64,000 nt of DNA from DATBRV01 sp036560145 (GTDB lineage Bacteria > Myxococcota_A > UBA9160 > SMWR01): assembly GCA_036560145.1 (NCBI GenBank), contig DATBRV010000097.1, positions 1 to 64,000 on the forward strand, written 5' to 3'. Shown here one piece after another: positions 43,205 through 51,486 of the stretch (position 1 is the first letter of the stretch; every line of letters begins with the position of its first letter). The notes below the pieces were generated by a model. The model was not told where the DNA came from. It searched no databases and saw nothing but the letters and a program-made list of their open reading frames with translations. The position numbers and the translations under genes are program-made.

Positions 43205-43630
43205 GTGTTCTACAAGCACAACGACGAGCACGTCGCCGCGGAAGAATTCGACGGCGAGTTCGTCCTGATCAATTTCGCGCGCGGCACCTACTTCAGTCTC
43301 CGACACGCCGCCGTGGACGTCTGGCGGCAGTTCCGGAACGGCGCGGATCCCGCCCTCGTGGCGAGGTGCATCCGCGACCGCTTCCCGGACGCGGGCGAGG
43401 ACGCTCCCGCGGAGCTGAAGCGGTGCATCCAGGCTTTGATCGACGAGGATCTGCTCGTGGAAGCGGAGGCGCCGGGAGCGCCGGTGGAAGACTGGTCGTC
43501 CCAGGTCTGGGCGGCGCCCGCCGTCGAGGTGTACTCGGACCTCAAGGACCTGATCGTCCTCGACCCCGTCCACGAGGTCGACGCCAGCACCGGCTGGCCG
43601 CGCCGCGCGGCGGGCGGCGACGGCTTCTGA
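43205..43630 (+). CDS. PqqD-like (RRE) protein with conserved-looking C-terminal tail
   Basis: A 141-residue protein. Residues 10 to about 88 are a PqqD/RiPP-recognition-element-like winged helix (EFDGEFVLINFARGTYFSLRHAAVDVWRQF, then IQALIDEDLLVEAE). After a short linker comes a tail at residues 105-132, rich in acidic and hydrophobic residues. Its key positions are P105, Y110, the LIVLDP stretch at 116-121, H123, D126, W131 and P132. I recall similar tails on PqqD-family proteins paired with HprK-like kinases. RRE domains bind leader peptides of modified peptides; no separate precursor gene is visible here, so the tail itself may be the substrate or a partner-docking element. GTG 43205 starts the operon; the kinase gene begins 5 bases after its stop. 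Confidence 0.8.
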   Translation: MFYKHNDEHVAAEEFDGEFVLINFARGTYFSLRHAAVDVWRQFRNGADPALVARCIRDRFPDAGEDAPAELKRCIQALIDEDLLVEAEAPGAPVEDWSSQVWAAPAVEVYSDLKDLIVLDPVHEVDASTGWPRRAAGGDGF

Positions 43631-43634
43631 CCCG

Positions 43635-44717
43635 ATGCAGCTGGCGGCGCCCAGCGCTGGCGCGCAGATCGATCCGCAGGCCGCCGGGCTGTGCGCCGAC
43701 GTGCTCGAGAGCGCCGAGCAGGCGAGCCGGGGCTCGGCGCCGGAGCAGGCCTTCCGTCTCTGCGACGCCCTCGTCACGCTGCGTGTGGCGGGCGGCGATT
43801 TCGAAGCGCATCTGACGCGCGCGCTGCGCCACGCGGGCGCCCCGCCCGGCGGCGCAGCGGTTCCGGCGCTCCGGGTCTTCGCGCTGGACGGCCGCGCCGC
43901 GGCGGGTCGGCTGCCTCCGGTCTGGCCCTTCTCCTACGCAGATCAGCGTCATCTGGAGCGGCTGCACGTGTCCGCCGACCGGCGCGTCTACGTGAGGCTC
44001 GACGAGGACACGCGGACCTGGCAGGTCTTCGATCGCGCGCGCCGGCGCGCCGCCATCTGGACCGAAGACGCCTCGCGGCTCCCCGATTGGGAGCAGTCGT
44101 TTCCGCTGCGAACGCTCCTGAACTGGCTGCTCGCCCCGTCGCCCGCGAGCCTCGCCCACGCGGCCGTGGTCTGCGACGGCGAGCGCGGGCTGCTGCTCGC
44201 GGGACCGGGCGGCTCGGGCAAGTCGACGACCACCGTCGCCTGCCTCGAGATCGGCATGCAGACCTGCGGCGACGACTTCGTGGCGGTGACCGGCGGCGCC
44301 GCGCCGCGGGCGCACGCCCTCTTCGACACCGTCAAGCTCGACGAACGATCGCTGGCGCTCTTCCCGCACCTGGCGCCCCACGCGGTGGGTCCCGGCCCGG
44401 CCCGCGGGAGCAAGGCCCGCATCCATCTCTCCGAGCTGTGCCCGGCGCGACTGCGCCCCAGCTGTTCGCTCGCCGCGATCGTGGTGCCGCGCGTCGCCCC
44501 CGGCGAGCCGACGCGCGTGGCGCCGCTCGCGAAGACCGCGGCGCTGCGCGCGCTGGTGCCGAGCACCGTCTTCCTCACCCGCGGCGCGGAGCTCGAGACC
44601 GCCGCGAAGCTGGGCGCCCTGGTGCGGACCCTCCCGACCTGGGATCTGTGCATCGGAGGCGCCCCGGACGAGGCCGCGCGCGCGCTGCGAGCCCTGCTCG
44701 CGGAGGGCTCGCCGTGA
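43635..44717 (+). CDS. HPr kinase-like (HprK-related) P-loop kinase
   Basis: A 360-residue protein whose C-terminal half (from about residue 170) resembles the catalytic domain of HPr(Ser) kinase/phosphorylase. It has Walker A LAGPGGSGKSTTT, followed by TCGDDFVAV, the acidic Asp pair of HprK-like kinases, and FDTVKLDERSL. The N-terminal half is specific to this kind of protein (HprK-related kinase A). Known relatives phosphorylate lasso peptides or sit in sugar/peptide clusters. Here it lies between the PqqD-like gene and two GT2 genes with 4-5 base spacing or overlap, so phosphorylation of a peptide or sugar in one pathway is likely but unproven. Confidence 0.82.
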   Translation: MQLAAPSAGAQIDPQAAGLCADVLESAEQASRGSAPEQAFRLCDALVTLRVAGGDFEAHLTRALRHAGAPPGGAAVPALRVFALDGRAAAGRLPPVWPFSYADQRHLERLHVSADRRVYVRLDEDTRTWQVFDRARRRAAIWTEDASRLPDWEQSFPLRTLLNWLLAPSPASLAHAAVVCDGERGLLLAGPGGSGKSTTTVACLEIGMQTCGDDFVAVTGGAAPRAHALFDTVKLDERSLALFPHLAPHAVGPGPARGSKARIHLSELCPARLRPSCSLAAIVVPRVAPGEPTRVAPLAKTAALRALVPSTVFLTRGAELETAAKLGALVRTLPTWDLCIGGAPDEAARALRALLAEGSP

Positions 44718-45478
44718 GCCGCGACGCCCTCTCCTTGATCGTTCCGAACCGCGACATGGCGCCCTTCCTCTCCGACGCGCTGGAGTCGATCGCCCGGCAG
44801 CAGACCCCCGTGAAGGAGATCCTCCTGATCGACGCGGGGACGACCCAGGAGAGTGTCGCCATCGCAGCGCAATGGAGGGAGCGGGGTCTTCCGATCGAGG
44901 TGATCGCGGCGCCCGGAGCGAATCCGGCGCAGGCGCGCAACGCCGGCCTCGCGAAGGCGACCGGCGACGTGATCGGATTTCTCGACGCGGACGACCTGTT
45001 TCCGACGGGCAAGCTCGCCTCCCAGCTCGGGCGCCTCGCGGGCTCGCCGCGAGTCGACGTGGTCTCCGGAATCATCACCTCCTTCGATCGTCTCGACCCC
45101 GCGACGCTGGCGCCGGCGGCGAGCAGCCGCATCGAGATGCAGACGGGCGTGAACCTGGGCGCCTGCTTGATCCGCCGGCAGGTGTTCGACCGGATCGGTG
45201 TCCTGGACGAGACGCAGCTCTACGCCGAGGACACCGACTTCATCCTGCGGATCTTCGAGGCCCGGATTCCGGTGACGGCGCTCCGGCGGGAAGTGCTCTA
45301 CTACCGGCGTCACCTCGAGTCCCTGATGGCCCAGGCGAACGATCGCAAGCAGCGTGATTTCCACCGAGCCATCGCCCGATCGATCAAGCGGCGCTCCGCG
45401 CTCGGCCTGCGCGGAAATCTCCCGAACATGCAGGACCTGCTCGAGCCGGCTGCGCTCGGGAATCAGCGAAACGCATGA
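44714..45478 (+). CDS. GT2-family glycosyltransferase
   Basis: A 254-residue GT-A enzyme. The N-terminus LSLIVPNRDMAPFLSDALESI is the nucleotide-binding start, ARNAGLAKATGDVIGFLDADDLF holds the DxD metal site, and YAEDTDFILRIFEA carries the ED catalytic-base motif. It uses a nucleotide-sugar donor; the acceptor is unknown. GTG 44714 overlaps the kinase stop by four bases, and its own stop overlaps the next GT2 gene by ATGA, showing translational coupling. Confidence 0.88.
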   Translation: MSRDALSLIVPNRDMAPFLSDALESIARQQTPVKEILLIDAGTTQESVAIAAQWRERGLPIEVIAAPGANPAQARNAGLAKATGDVIGFLDADDLFPTGKLASQLGRLAGSPRVDVVSGIITSFDRLDPATLAPAASSRIEMQTGVNLGACLIRRQVFDRIGVLDETQLYAEDTDFILRIFEARIPVTALRREVLYYRRHLESLMAQANDRKQRDFHRAIARSIKRRSALGLRGNLPNMQDLLEPAALGNQRNA

Positions 45479-46170
45479 GCATCTCCGTCGTGATTCCGGC
45501 CTGGAATGCCGCCTCCACCGTCGGCGAAACGCTCGCGAGCGTCGCGGAGCAGCGGCCCTGCCCCGACGAGATCATCGTGGTGGACGACGGATCGACCGAC
45601 GGCACCCCCGAAGTCTGCCGCCGCGCCCACGCCGGCGTGCGCGTCCTCTCGCAGGCGCGGTCCGGCGCCGCCGCGGCGCTCAACCGCGGAATCGAGGCGG
45701 GCCGCTCGTCGCTGCTGGCATTCCTCGACGCAGACGACCGCTGGTCCGCCGGAAAGCTCGCGCTCCAGCTCGGGTGGCTCGAGCGCCTTCCCGGCGTCGA
45801 TGGGATCCTCGGCCGGATGGAGACGTATCTGTGCCCCAGCCTCGGCGCCGAGGACGCGGCCCGCTATCGCCTGCCGGACGCGCCGCAGACGGCATGGAGC
45901 ACCGGAGCGCTGCTGGTGCGCCGGGACGCCTTCGAGCGGGTGGGGCCCTTCGCCGAGGAGCTGGTGGTGGGATTCGCGATCGACTGGTTCGATCGCGCGC
46001 GCGCCGCGGGCCTCCGGCTGGCGATTCCCGAGGAGACGGTGCTGTACCGGAGGATCCGCCCCGGCAGCCTCTCCCACCGCAGCCCCCCCAAGAATCGGGC
46101 CTATCTCGAGGTGGCGAGGCGGGCTCTACTACGCCGGAGGGTGTCGTCCCACGACACCCCGGGCGGCTGA
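45475..46170 (+). CDS. GT2-family glycosyltransferase
   Basis: A 231-residue GT2 enzyme with SVVIPAWNAASTVGETLAS, the VVDDGSTDGT nucleotide-binding motif, and LLAFLDADDRW as the DxD site. FAIDWFDRARAAGLR occupies the usual catalytic-base position (IDW here). It is distinct from the preceding GT2, sharing only family-level features. Its last codons lie in a perfect hairpin (46139-46159) just before the nucleotidyltransferase-like gene. It starts by a 4-base overlap with its neighbour. Confidence 0.88.
   Translation: MSISVVIPAWNAASTVGETLASVAEQRPCPDEIIVVDDGSTDGTPEVCRRAHAGVRVLSQARSGAAAALNRGIEAGRSSLLAFLDADDRWSAGKLALQLGWLERLPGVDGILGRMETYLCPSLGAEDAARYRLPDAPQTAWSTGALLVRRDAFERVGPFAEELVVGFAIDWFDRARAAGLRLAIPEETVLYRRIRPGSLSHRSPPKNRAYLEVARRALLRRRVSSHDTPGG
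46139..46159 (+). other. Perfect hairpin at the GT2/nucleotidyltransferase boundary
   Basis: GGGTGTCGT, loop CCC, ACGACACCC: a 9-bp perfect stem 11 bases before the GT2 stop and 20 bases before the next ATG. There is no T run, so rather than a terminator it may be an mRNA processing or stability element within the operon. Confidence 0.5.
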
Positions 46171-46178
46171 CGCGCGGC

Positions 46179-47579
46179 ATGCGCTGGCGAAGGCGACGCG
46201 AGCCCACCCTCGACCTGCTGCACGCGGCGGTGTCGGAGCCGGAGATTGCGCGCGCGGCGTGGAGCCGCTGGAGCCTGGGCCGCTCGCTCGACGACGTGAG
46301 CTGGAAGGAGCTCCGCCTGCTCGGCGCCGTCGCTGGCAGAAGCCAGCTGCTGGAGGTGGCGCCGGACCAGCGCCCCCGCCTCGACGGAATCCGCCGCTTC
46401 ATCTGGACGCGCACCCAGCTGAAGCTGGCCGCGGCGCTTCCCGTCCTGCGCCGGCTGGGCGCTGCGGACGTCCCCTTCTGCCTGCTCAAGGGCGCCGCGT
46501 TGATCGCCGGGGGCCACCTCGCGGCCGGCGAGCGCTTCATCCGCGACGTGGACGTGCTGGCGCCGCGCAGCCGCCTCGCCGAAGCGGTCGAGATCCTGCT
46601 CGCGGCCGGCTGGAAGCCGGAGCACTACGCCTCGCTGGAGGAGATCTTCTCGTTGGGCTTTCCCCGGTGTCACGCGCTGGCGTTCCGCGGCCCCGAGAAT
46701 CCCGACGACCAGATCGACCTCCACCTCTCTTCCCTCGAGCTGAGCCGGTTCCCGAAGAGCGACGACGGGCTCTGGTCGCGCGCCCGCGAGGCGCGGCTCT
46801 TCGGCCTCCCGGCTCGCGTCCCCGCTCCCGAGGATCTGCTCTGCACCGCGCTGGTCCATAGCTATCTCTCGGACCGCGCGGAGGAGCACGACTGGGCGGT
46901 GGACGCCGTGGCGCTCTCGCGGCGCGCCGGCTTCGATTGGTCGATCCTGGCGCGCGAGGCGCATCGGCGCGGGGTCGACGCCCTGGTCTGCGCGCGCCTC
47001 GAGTCGCTGCGTGCGATGCGCGCGCTCGCCCTGCCGCCGGGCTTGCTGGAGCAGCTGTCCGGTTCTCGACCCGACGCGGATCTGCGCCGCGAGCTCGGCG
47101 TCCTCGCGCGCGCCAAGCCGTGGCGCGTTGGGGCGGAACGCCGCGTCCGCAGTGCGGCGCGGGCGGTTCGCGCGCGGCGCCAGCTGGAGCTTGCAGGCGG
47201 AGCGTTCGCCGAGGAGAAGTCTCCCTTCCCGGCCCCCTACGCCTGGCTGCGCCTCGACGCGCCCCTGCCGGCGGCATTCCCGTCGTCCGGAACACCGATC
47301 CCGGTCGAGCTCCGCGGCAGGATCCTGAACGCCCGCGCGCGCTCGCCGATCCCGTTCCGCCTCTACTGCGGGTCCGTGCGGCTGGCCGAGGGCCGCACCC
47401 GTCCGGAGCGGTCGCCGGGGCAGGGCGGCGTGCACCGGATTCGCGTGTCCGCCCGGATCGACCCCGCCGTCGCGGCCGCGGAAGGCCGCCCGCCGCTCAG
47501 CCTCTACTTCGGCCGGCGCAGCCGCGCCAGCTCGCAGCTCGGACCCGACGCGGTCCTCGGGATCGACTCCGTGCGCTGA
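46179..47579 (+). CDS. Nucleotidyltransferase-fold protein (NTP_transf_5-like) with C-terminal extension
   Basis: A 466-residue protein. Residues about 85-330 resemble the nucleotidyltransferase_5 family: VPFCLLKGAALI, then RFIRDVDVLAPRSRLAEAVEILLAAGWKPE with the DVDVL metal site, IDLHLSSLE, and PEDLLCTALVHSYL. Members occur in PqqD/HprK and lasso-peptide clusters and may transfer a nucleotide or act on a phosphorylated substrate. Residues about 340-466 (YAWLRLDAPLPAAF, PVELRGRILNAR, GGVHRIRVSARID, PPLSLYFGRR) look like an added beta-sandwich domain of unknown role. It is the last gene of the PqqD/HprK operon. Confidence 0.78.
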   Translation: MRWRRRREPTLDLLHAAVSEPEIARAAWSRWSLGRSLDDVSWKELRLLGAVAGRSQLLEVAPDQRPRLDGIRRFIWTRTQLKLAAALPVLRRLGAADVPFCLLKGAALIAGGHLAAGERFIRDVDVLAPRSRLAEAVEILLAAGWKPEHYASLEEIFSLGFPRCHALAFRGPENPDDQIDLHLSSLELSRFPKSDDGLWSRAREARLFGLPARVPAPEDLLCTALVHSYLSDRAEEHDWAVDAVALSRRAGFDWSILAREAHRRGVDALVCARLESLRAMRALALPPGLLEQLSGSRPDADLRRELGVLARAKPWRVGAERRVRSAARAVRARRQLELAGGAFAEEKSPFPAPYAWLRLDAPLPAAFPSSGTPIPVELRGRILNARARSPIPFRLYCGSVRLAEGRTRPERSPGQGGVHRIRVSARIDPAVAAAEGRPPLSLYFGRRSRASSQLGPDAVLGIDSVR

Positions 47580-47668
47580 GCCGGGTGCGGGACGCGTCCC
47601 CTTGGAGCCCTACCCCCGCTTCGTGATAGGGTGGTTCCCCGCCCGCCGGGGCCGCCGGGAGGTCGAGC

Positions 47669-49873
47669 GTGTTGGTGGAGCTCCTGCTGCTGCTCTTCAT
47701 CGGCGGATCGGCGGGGCTCGCCTGGAACATCGTCCGGCGTCCCAGCAGCGGGCCGGCGACCTATTGGGTGACGGGCTGGCTGGCGGCCGGAGCTGGCGGG
47801 ATTCTCGGCGTGCTCCGCGACGCCTATCCGAATCTGCACCTGCTCTCCTATCCGCTGGGCTCGCTCTTCCCGGCGCTGCTGCTGGCGGGCGCCTACACGC
47901 TGGCCTCGCGCCCGATTCCCGGCTGGCTGTTCCCGGTCGCGCTGTGCCTGGGAATGATGCGAGCGGCGCTCGCCGCCCTGGGCCTCTCGGAGATCGCGTA
48001 CGCCGCGGCGCTCGCGATCGAGCCGCCCGCCGTGTTGATGGCGGCCTGGCTCGTCCACCGCGCAACGCCGCCGACGGACGCCGTCCTCTCCCAGCGCCTG
48101 CTCGCGCCTTCCATGCTGGTGCTCGCCGCGGTGGGCGTGGTGCACGACGCATGGCTGATCCACGCTTCGCAGATTCCTCCCGGCCTGCTCGCGATGTGGA
48201 CGGCGGCGGTGCCGCCTCTCTTCGGCATCCAGATCTACGCGGAATGGGAGCGCGGACGGCGCGCGCTACAGCGCGCACGCGACGAGCTCGAAGAGCGGGT
48301 GGCGGCGCGGACCGCGGAGCTGGCGCAGAGCGAGGAACGCTACCGCGTGGTCTCCGAGCTGGGCTCGGATCTCGGCTTCGGCTTTCGCATCGATCTCGAC
48401 GATCACATGTACGATGGCTGGGTCACCGACGCCTACTCGCGCATCACCGGCTACACGCTCGAAGAGCTGAAGGGCACCGGGTGGCTCCGGCTGATCCACC
48501 CCGAGGATCAGGAGCTGCTCCGCCGGCAGTTCTCGGCGATTCTCACCGGTCAGGCCCGCGAGCTGGAGGTGCGGCTCGTCACCAAATCGGGACGCGTCGT
48601 GATCGCCCATTCGCGTCTCGCCGTGAAGCGCGAGCCGGGTGGCTCGACCTTCCGCGTGATGGGCGCTGCCCGCGACATCACCGAGGAGAGACGAGCCGAG
48701 GAGGAGCGGCGGAAGCTCGAGCTCCAGGTGCTGGAAGCCCAGCGGCTCGAGAGCCTCGCCATGCTCACGGGCGGCGTGGCGCACGACTTCAACAACCTGC
48801 TGGCGGTGATCCTCGGCAACAGCCGGATGGCGGCGACGGACGCGCCTCCCGATTCGCCGCTCCATCTGCGGCTCGCGCGGATCCGGGCCGCCGCAGAGCA
48901 CGGCGCCGGGCTCACCGAGCAGATGCTCGCGTACTCCGGGAGGTCCGGCGTCACGCTCAAGCCGCTCGATCTGTCCGACCTCGTCGAAGAGATGATGGAT
49001 CTGCTGCGCGCGTCGATCTCGGAGCGATGCCGGCTCGAGCTCGATCTGTCGCCGCGCACGCCGGTCGAAGGCGACGGCACGCAGATCCGGCAGGTCGTGC
49101 TGAATCTCGTCACGAACGCGAGCGAGGCGCTCGTCGGCGGAGTCGGCGCGCTGCTCGTGCGCACGGGGCTCGTCGTACACAGCGCGGAGGACCTGGCCGG
49201 CGCGGTCGGCACGGACCGTCCCCGCCCGGGCGCCTACGCCTTTCTCGAGGTCTCCGACGACGGCCAGGGCATGGACGCGACCACGCAAGCGCGGGTCTTC
49301 GAGCCGTTCTTCACCACCAAATTCTCGGGCCGGGGCCTGGGTCTCGCGGCGGTGCTCGGAATCGTGCGGACGCATGGCGGCGTGGTGCAGATCCGCAGCG
49401 CGGTCGGGATGGGCACCCGCGTACGCGTGTTGATTCCGGAATTGCGCGGCGATTTCGCGGCCGCCGAGCGTGCGCCCAGGACCCGCAGCCCGGAGCGGCG
49501 CCGCGGCACGATCCTGGTCGTGGACGACCAGGACGACGTGGTGGAAGTGGCGCAGGCGTTCCTGGAGCGGGCCGGCCACCGCGTCGTCACGGCGGGCGGC
49601 GGCCGGGCCGCGATCGAGACCTTCCGGGAGCGCGGCCACGAGATCGACGCGGTGCTGCTCGATCTCGCCATGCCCGACACCACCGGCGAAGAGGTGCTGC
49701 TCGAGATCCAGCGCATCCGCTCCGACGTGCGCGTGATCATCGCCACGGGGTACTCCGCGCAAGCGGCGGCGGAACGCCTCGCCTCGCTCGGAGTCGTCGG
49801 CTTCGTGCGCAAGCCCTACCAGCCCGAGGAGATCCTGGAGCAGATCGGGCGGGCGCTGGCGGTTCGGGTCTGA
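47669..49873 (+). CDS. Hybrid sensor histidine kinase (membrane, PAS, HisKA, HATPase, receiver)
   Basis: A 734-residue protein. It has about six or seven N-terminal membrane helices (residues 1-195), a short coiled coil (RARDELEERVAARTAELAQSEERY), a PAS domain (about 225-345; ITGYTLEELKG, HPEDQELL), and a HisKA domain with the phospho-acceptor His in LTGGVAHDFNNLLAVI. The HATPase domain has NLVTNASEAL, DDGQGMD and GRGLGLAAVLGI. A C-terminal receiver carries the acidic pair VVDDQDD, phospho-acceptor Asp in AVLLDLAMP, and Lys in FVRKPY. GTG 47669 is preceded by GGGAGG. It has no cognate output regulator next to it. Confidence 0.92.
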   Translation: MLVELLLLLFIGGSAGLAWNIVRRPSSGPATYWVTGWLAAGAGGILGVLRDAYPNLHLLSYPLGSLFPALLLAGAYTLASRPIPGWLFPVALCLGMMRAALAALGLSEIAYAAALAIEPPAVLMAAWLVHRATPPTDAVLSQRLLAPSMLVLAAVGVVHDAWLIHASQIPPGLLAMWTAAVPPLFGIQIYAEWERGRRALQRARDELEERVAARTAELAQSEERYRVVSELGSDLGFGFRIDLDDHMYDGWVTDAYSRITGYTLEELKGTGWLRLIHPEDQELLRRQFSAILTGQARELEVRLVTKSGRVVIAHSRLAVKREPGGSTFRVMGAARDITEERRAEEERRKLELQVLEAQRLESLAMLTGGVAHDFNNLLAVILGNSRMAATDAPPDSPLHLRLARIRAAAEHGAGLTEQMLAYSGRSGVTLKPLDLSDLVEEMMDLLRASISERCRLELDLSPRTPVEGDGTQIRQVVLNLVTNASEALVGGVGALLVRTGLVVHSAEDLAGAVGTDRPRPGAYAFLEVSDDGQGMDATTQARVFEPFFTTKFSGRGLGLAAVLGIVRTHGGVVQIRSAVGMGTRVRVLIPELRGDFAAAERAPRTRSPERRRGTILVVDDQDDVVEVAQAFLERAGHRVVTAGGGRAAIETFRERGHEIDAVLLDLAMPDTTGEEVLLEIQRIRSDVRVIIATGYSAQAAAERLASLGVVGFVRKPYQPEEILEQIGRALAVRV

Positions 49874-49883
49874 GCCGCGCGCG

Positions 49884-50732
49884 CTAGCGGTAGGCGCCCA
49901 CGCCGGTCGCCCGCACCTCGATCTCGACCCGCCGATTGCTCATGCGGCCGACGCTGGTGGTGTTGCTCGCCACCGGGCTCGCGTCGCCGTAGCCGGCCAT
50001 CTCGATGCGCTGCGAGCCCACGCCCTGGCGGACCAGGTAGGTTCGGACGGTCTCGGCGCGCTTCCGGGACAGCTCCTCGTTCTGGAGCGGGCTGCCCGTC
50101 GAGTCCGTGTAACCCGCGACCACGACCTGCGCCATCGGCGTGTTGCGGAGCACCTTCGCGACTTCCTGGAGGCGCACGGTCGCGGGCCTCGAGAGCTGCG
50201 CGGATCCGACGGCGAAGAGCATGTCGTCGGGAAATCGGACGACCAGCGCGCCCGCGCGCCGCTCGATCACGGCGCCCGGGATGCGGTCGAGCTGGTAGGC
50301 CTCCTCCGACAGATAGCTGTCGCTGAAGCCGTAGGCGCGGCCCGGCTCGGACTCGAAGTACTCCCAGGTGAACTCGGGCTGGAGCACCGGCTCGAAGTTG
50401 GCCGGCGCCGGGAAGGGCGCCGTCACGAACTCGTAGACTCCGACCAGCTCGCGCGCGACCAGCTTTCCGAGGCCCACGGCGAGGCCGATCGTGACGCCCG
50501 AGAAGACGCCGTTGGTCCGCGTCTCCTGGACGATGTTGCCGGGGACCTCGAGTACGCCGAGCGTCATGCCCGCGAGCCCCCGGCCGGCCTTGCGGGCCGC
50601 CGTGTACTCCTGGGCGCTGCTCCCGGACGGCAGCAGCAGCGCGGAAAGTCCGAGGGAGAGGAGCGTCGCACGGGCTGCGGAGCGAACGTCGGGCCTGCTG
50701 ACTCGATTCGGTGACGGACGCTGCGAGTGCAT
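49884..50732 (-). CDS. TIGR04073-like domain fused to an OmpA C-terminal domain
   Basis: A 282-residue exported protein. A signal peptide (ARATLLSLGLSALLLPSGSSA) is followed by a segment resembling the exosortase-associated TIGR04073 family: KAGRGLAGMTLGVLEVPGNIVQE, GVTIGLAVGLGKLVARELVGVYEFVTAPFPAPANFEPVLQPEF. The C-terminal 120 residues are an OmpA-like peptidoglycan-binding domain (VVAGYTDSTGSPLQNEELSRKRAETVRTYL, YGDASPVASN, NRRVEIEV). It should tie an envelope component to peptidoglycan. The ATG at 50732 has AGGAGAG upstream; longer frames read through the spacer. Confidence 0.82.
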   Translation of the reverse strand: MHSQRPSPNRVSRPDVRSAARATLLSLGLSALLLPSGSSAQEYTAARKAGRGLAGMTLGVLEVPGNIVQETRTNGVFSGVTIGLAVGLGKLVARELVGVYEFVTAPFPAPANFEPVLQPEFTWEYFESEPGRAYGFSDSYLSEEAYQLDRIPGAVIERRAGALVVRFPDDMLFAVGSAQLSRPATVRLQEVAKVLRNTPMAQVVVAGYTDSTGSPLQNEELSRKRAETVRTYLVRQGVGSQRIEMAGYGDASPVASNTTSVGRMSNRRVEIEVRATGVGAYR

Positions 50733-50912
50733 CGTGGCTCTCCTGTGTGGGGTGCCAATTCTACAGGGAGAATCCGTCGGAACTGCAAGTTTCGATGCGC
50801 CGGACCGGCAGGATTGCATCATACGCGTGCAAGTGTCCGGCAACTCGCCGGGTAGATCGCGGCGCCGCGTGCCTCTGCGCCGCTCCGCTCAACGGGAAGG
50901 GGATTCGAGCCG

Positions 50913-51482
50913 ATGCTGGCTCGAATGGACCTGGTCCTGATTCCGTTGTTCCTGATTGGTGTGGGCGCGCTCGCGTGGAGCGTCCAGGCGCGGCGCGCGG
51001 CGGAGCGCCCCGCTCCGCGTCCGGCCCCTGCCTCCGAGGCTGGGAAGATCGAGGTCAGCGAAGCCGCGGCGCCCGTCGCGGCGGTTCGCGCGCCCGTCGC
51101 GGCGCCCCGTGCCGTGCGTCTCCCCGCGCCGGCGCTTCGCGCCAGCGTCCCGGAGCCGGCTCCGGCGGAGCGCCGCAAGCACCCGCGGATCCGAAGCGAC
51201 CAGACCTTCACGGTCACGCCCTTCGCGGGCCGGGCGGTGATGGCGCAGTGCTGCGATCTGTCGGCGGGCGGGATGCGGTTCGGAATCGTGGGCTGCGCGC
51301 TGCGCCCGGGCGATCTGGTGCGGGTCACGTTCAACGTCGGAGCCGAGACGGTCGGGGCGATCGGATCCGTGCTGAGGATCAAGGAGCTCGACCCGATTAC
51401 GACGGAGGTCTCGCTCGAGTTCGTGCGGCTGGATCCCGGGGCGGCGCAGCTGATCGAGCAGGCGTTCGAGGACGGGGTCTGA
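50913..51482 (+). CDS. Membrane-anchored PilZ-domain protein
   Basis: A 189-residue protein with one N-terminal helix (MDLVLIPLFLIGVGALAWSV), a Pro/Ala-rich linker (about residues 30-83), and a PilZ domain with the cyclic-di-GMP-binding features RRKHPR and DLSAGGMRF. It is a likely c-di-GMP receptor held at the inner membrane; its output partner is unknown. It converges with another PilZ gene, with 4 bases between stop codons. Confidence 0.87.
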   Translation: MLARMDLVLIPLFLIGVGALAWSVQARRAAERPAPRPAPASEAGKIEVSEAAAPVAAVRAPVAAPRAVRLPAPALRASVPEPAPAERRKHPRIRSDQTFTVTPFAGRAVMAQCCDLSAGGMRFGIVGCALRPGDLVRVTFNVGAETVGAIGSVLRIKELDPITTEVSLEFVRLDPGAAQLIEQAFEDGV

Positions 51483-51486
51483 GCGC

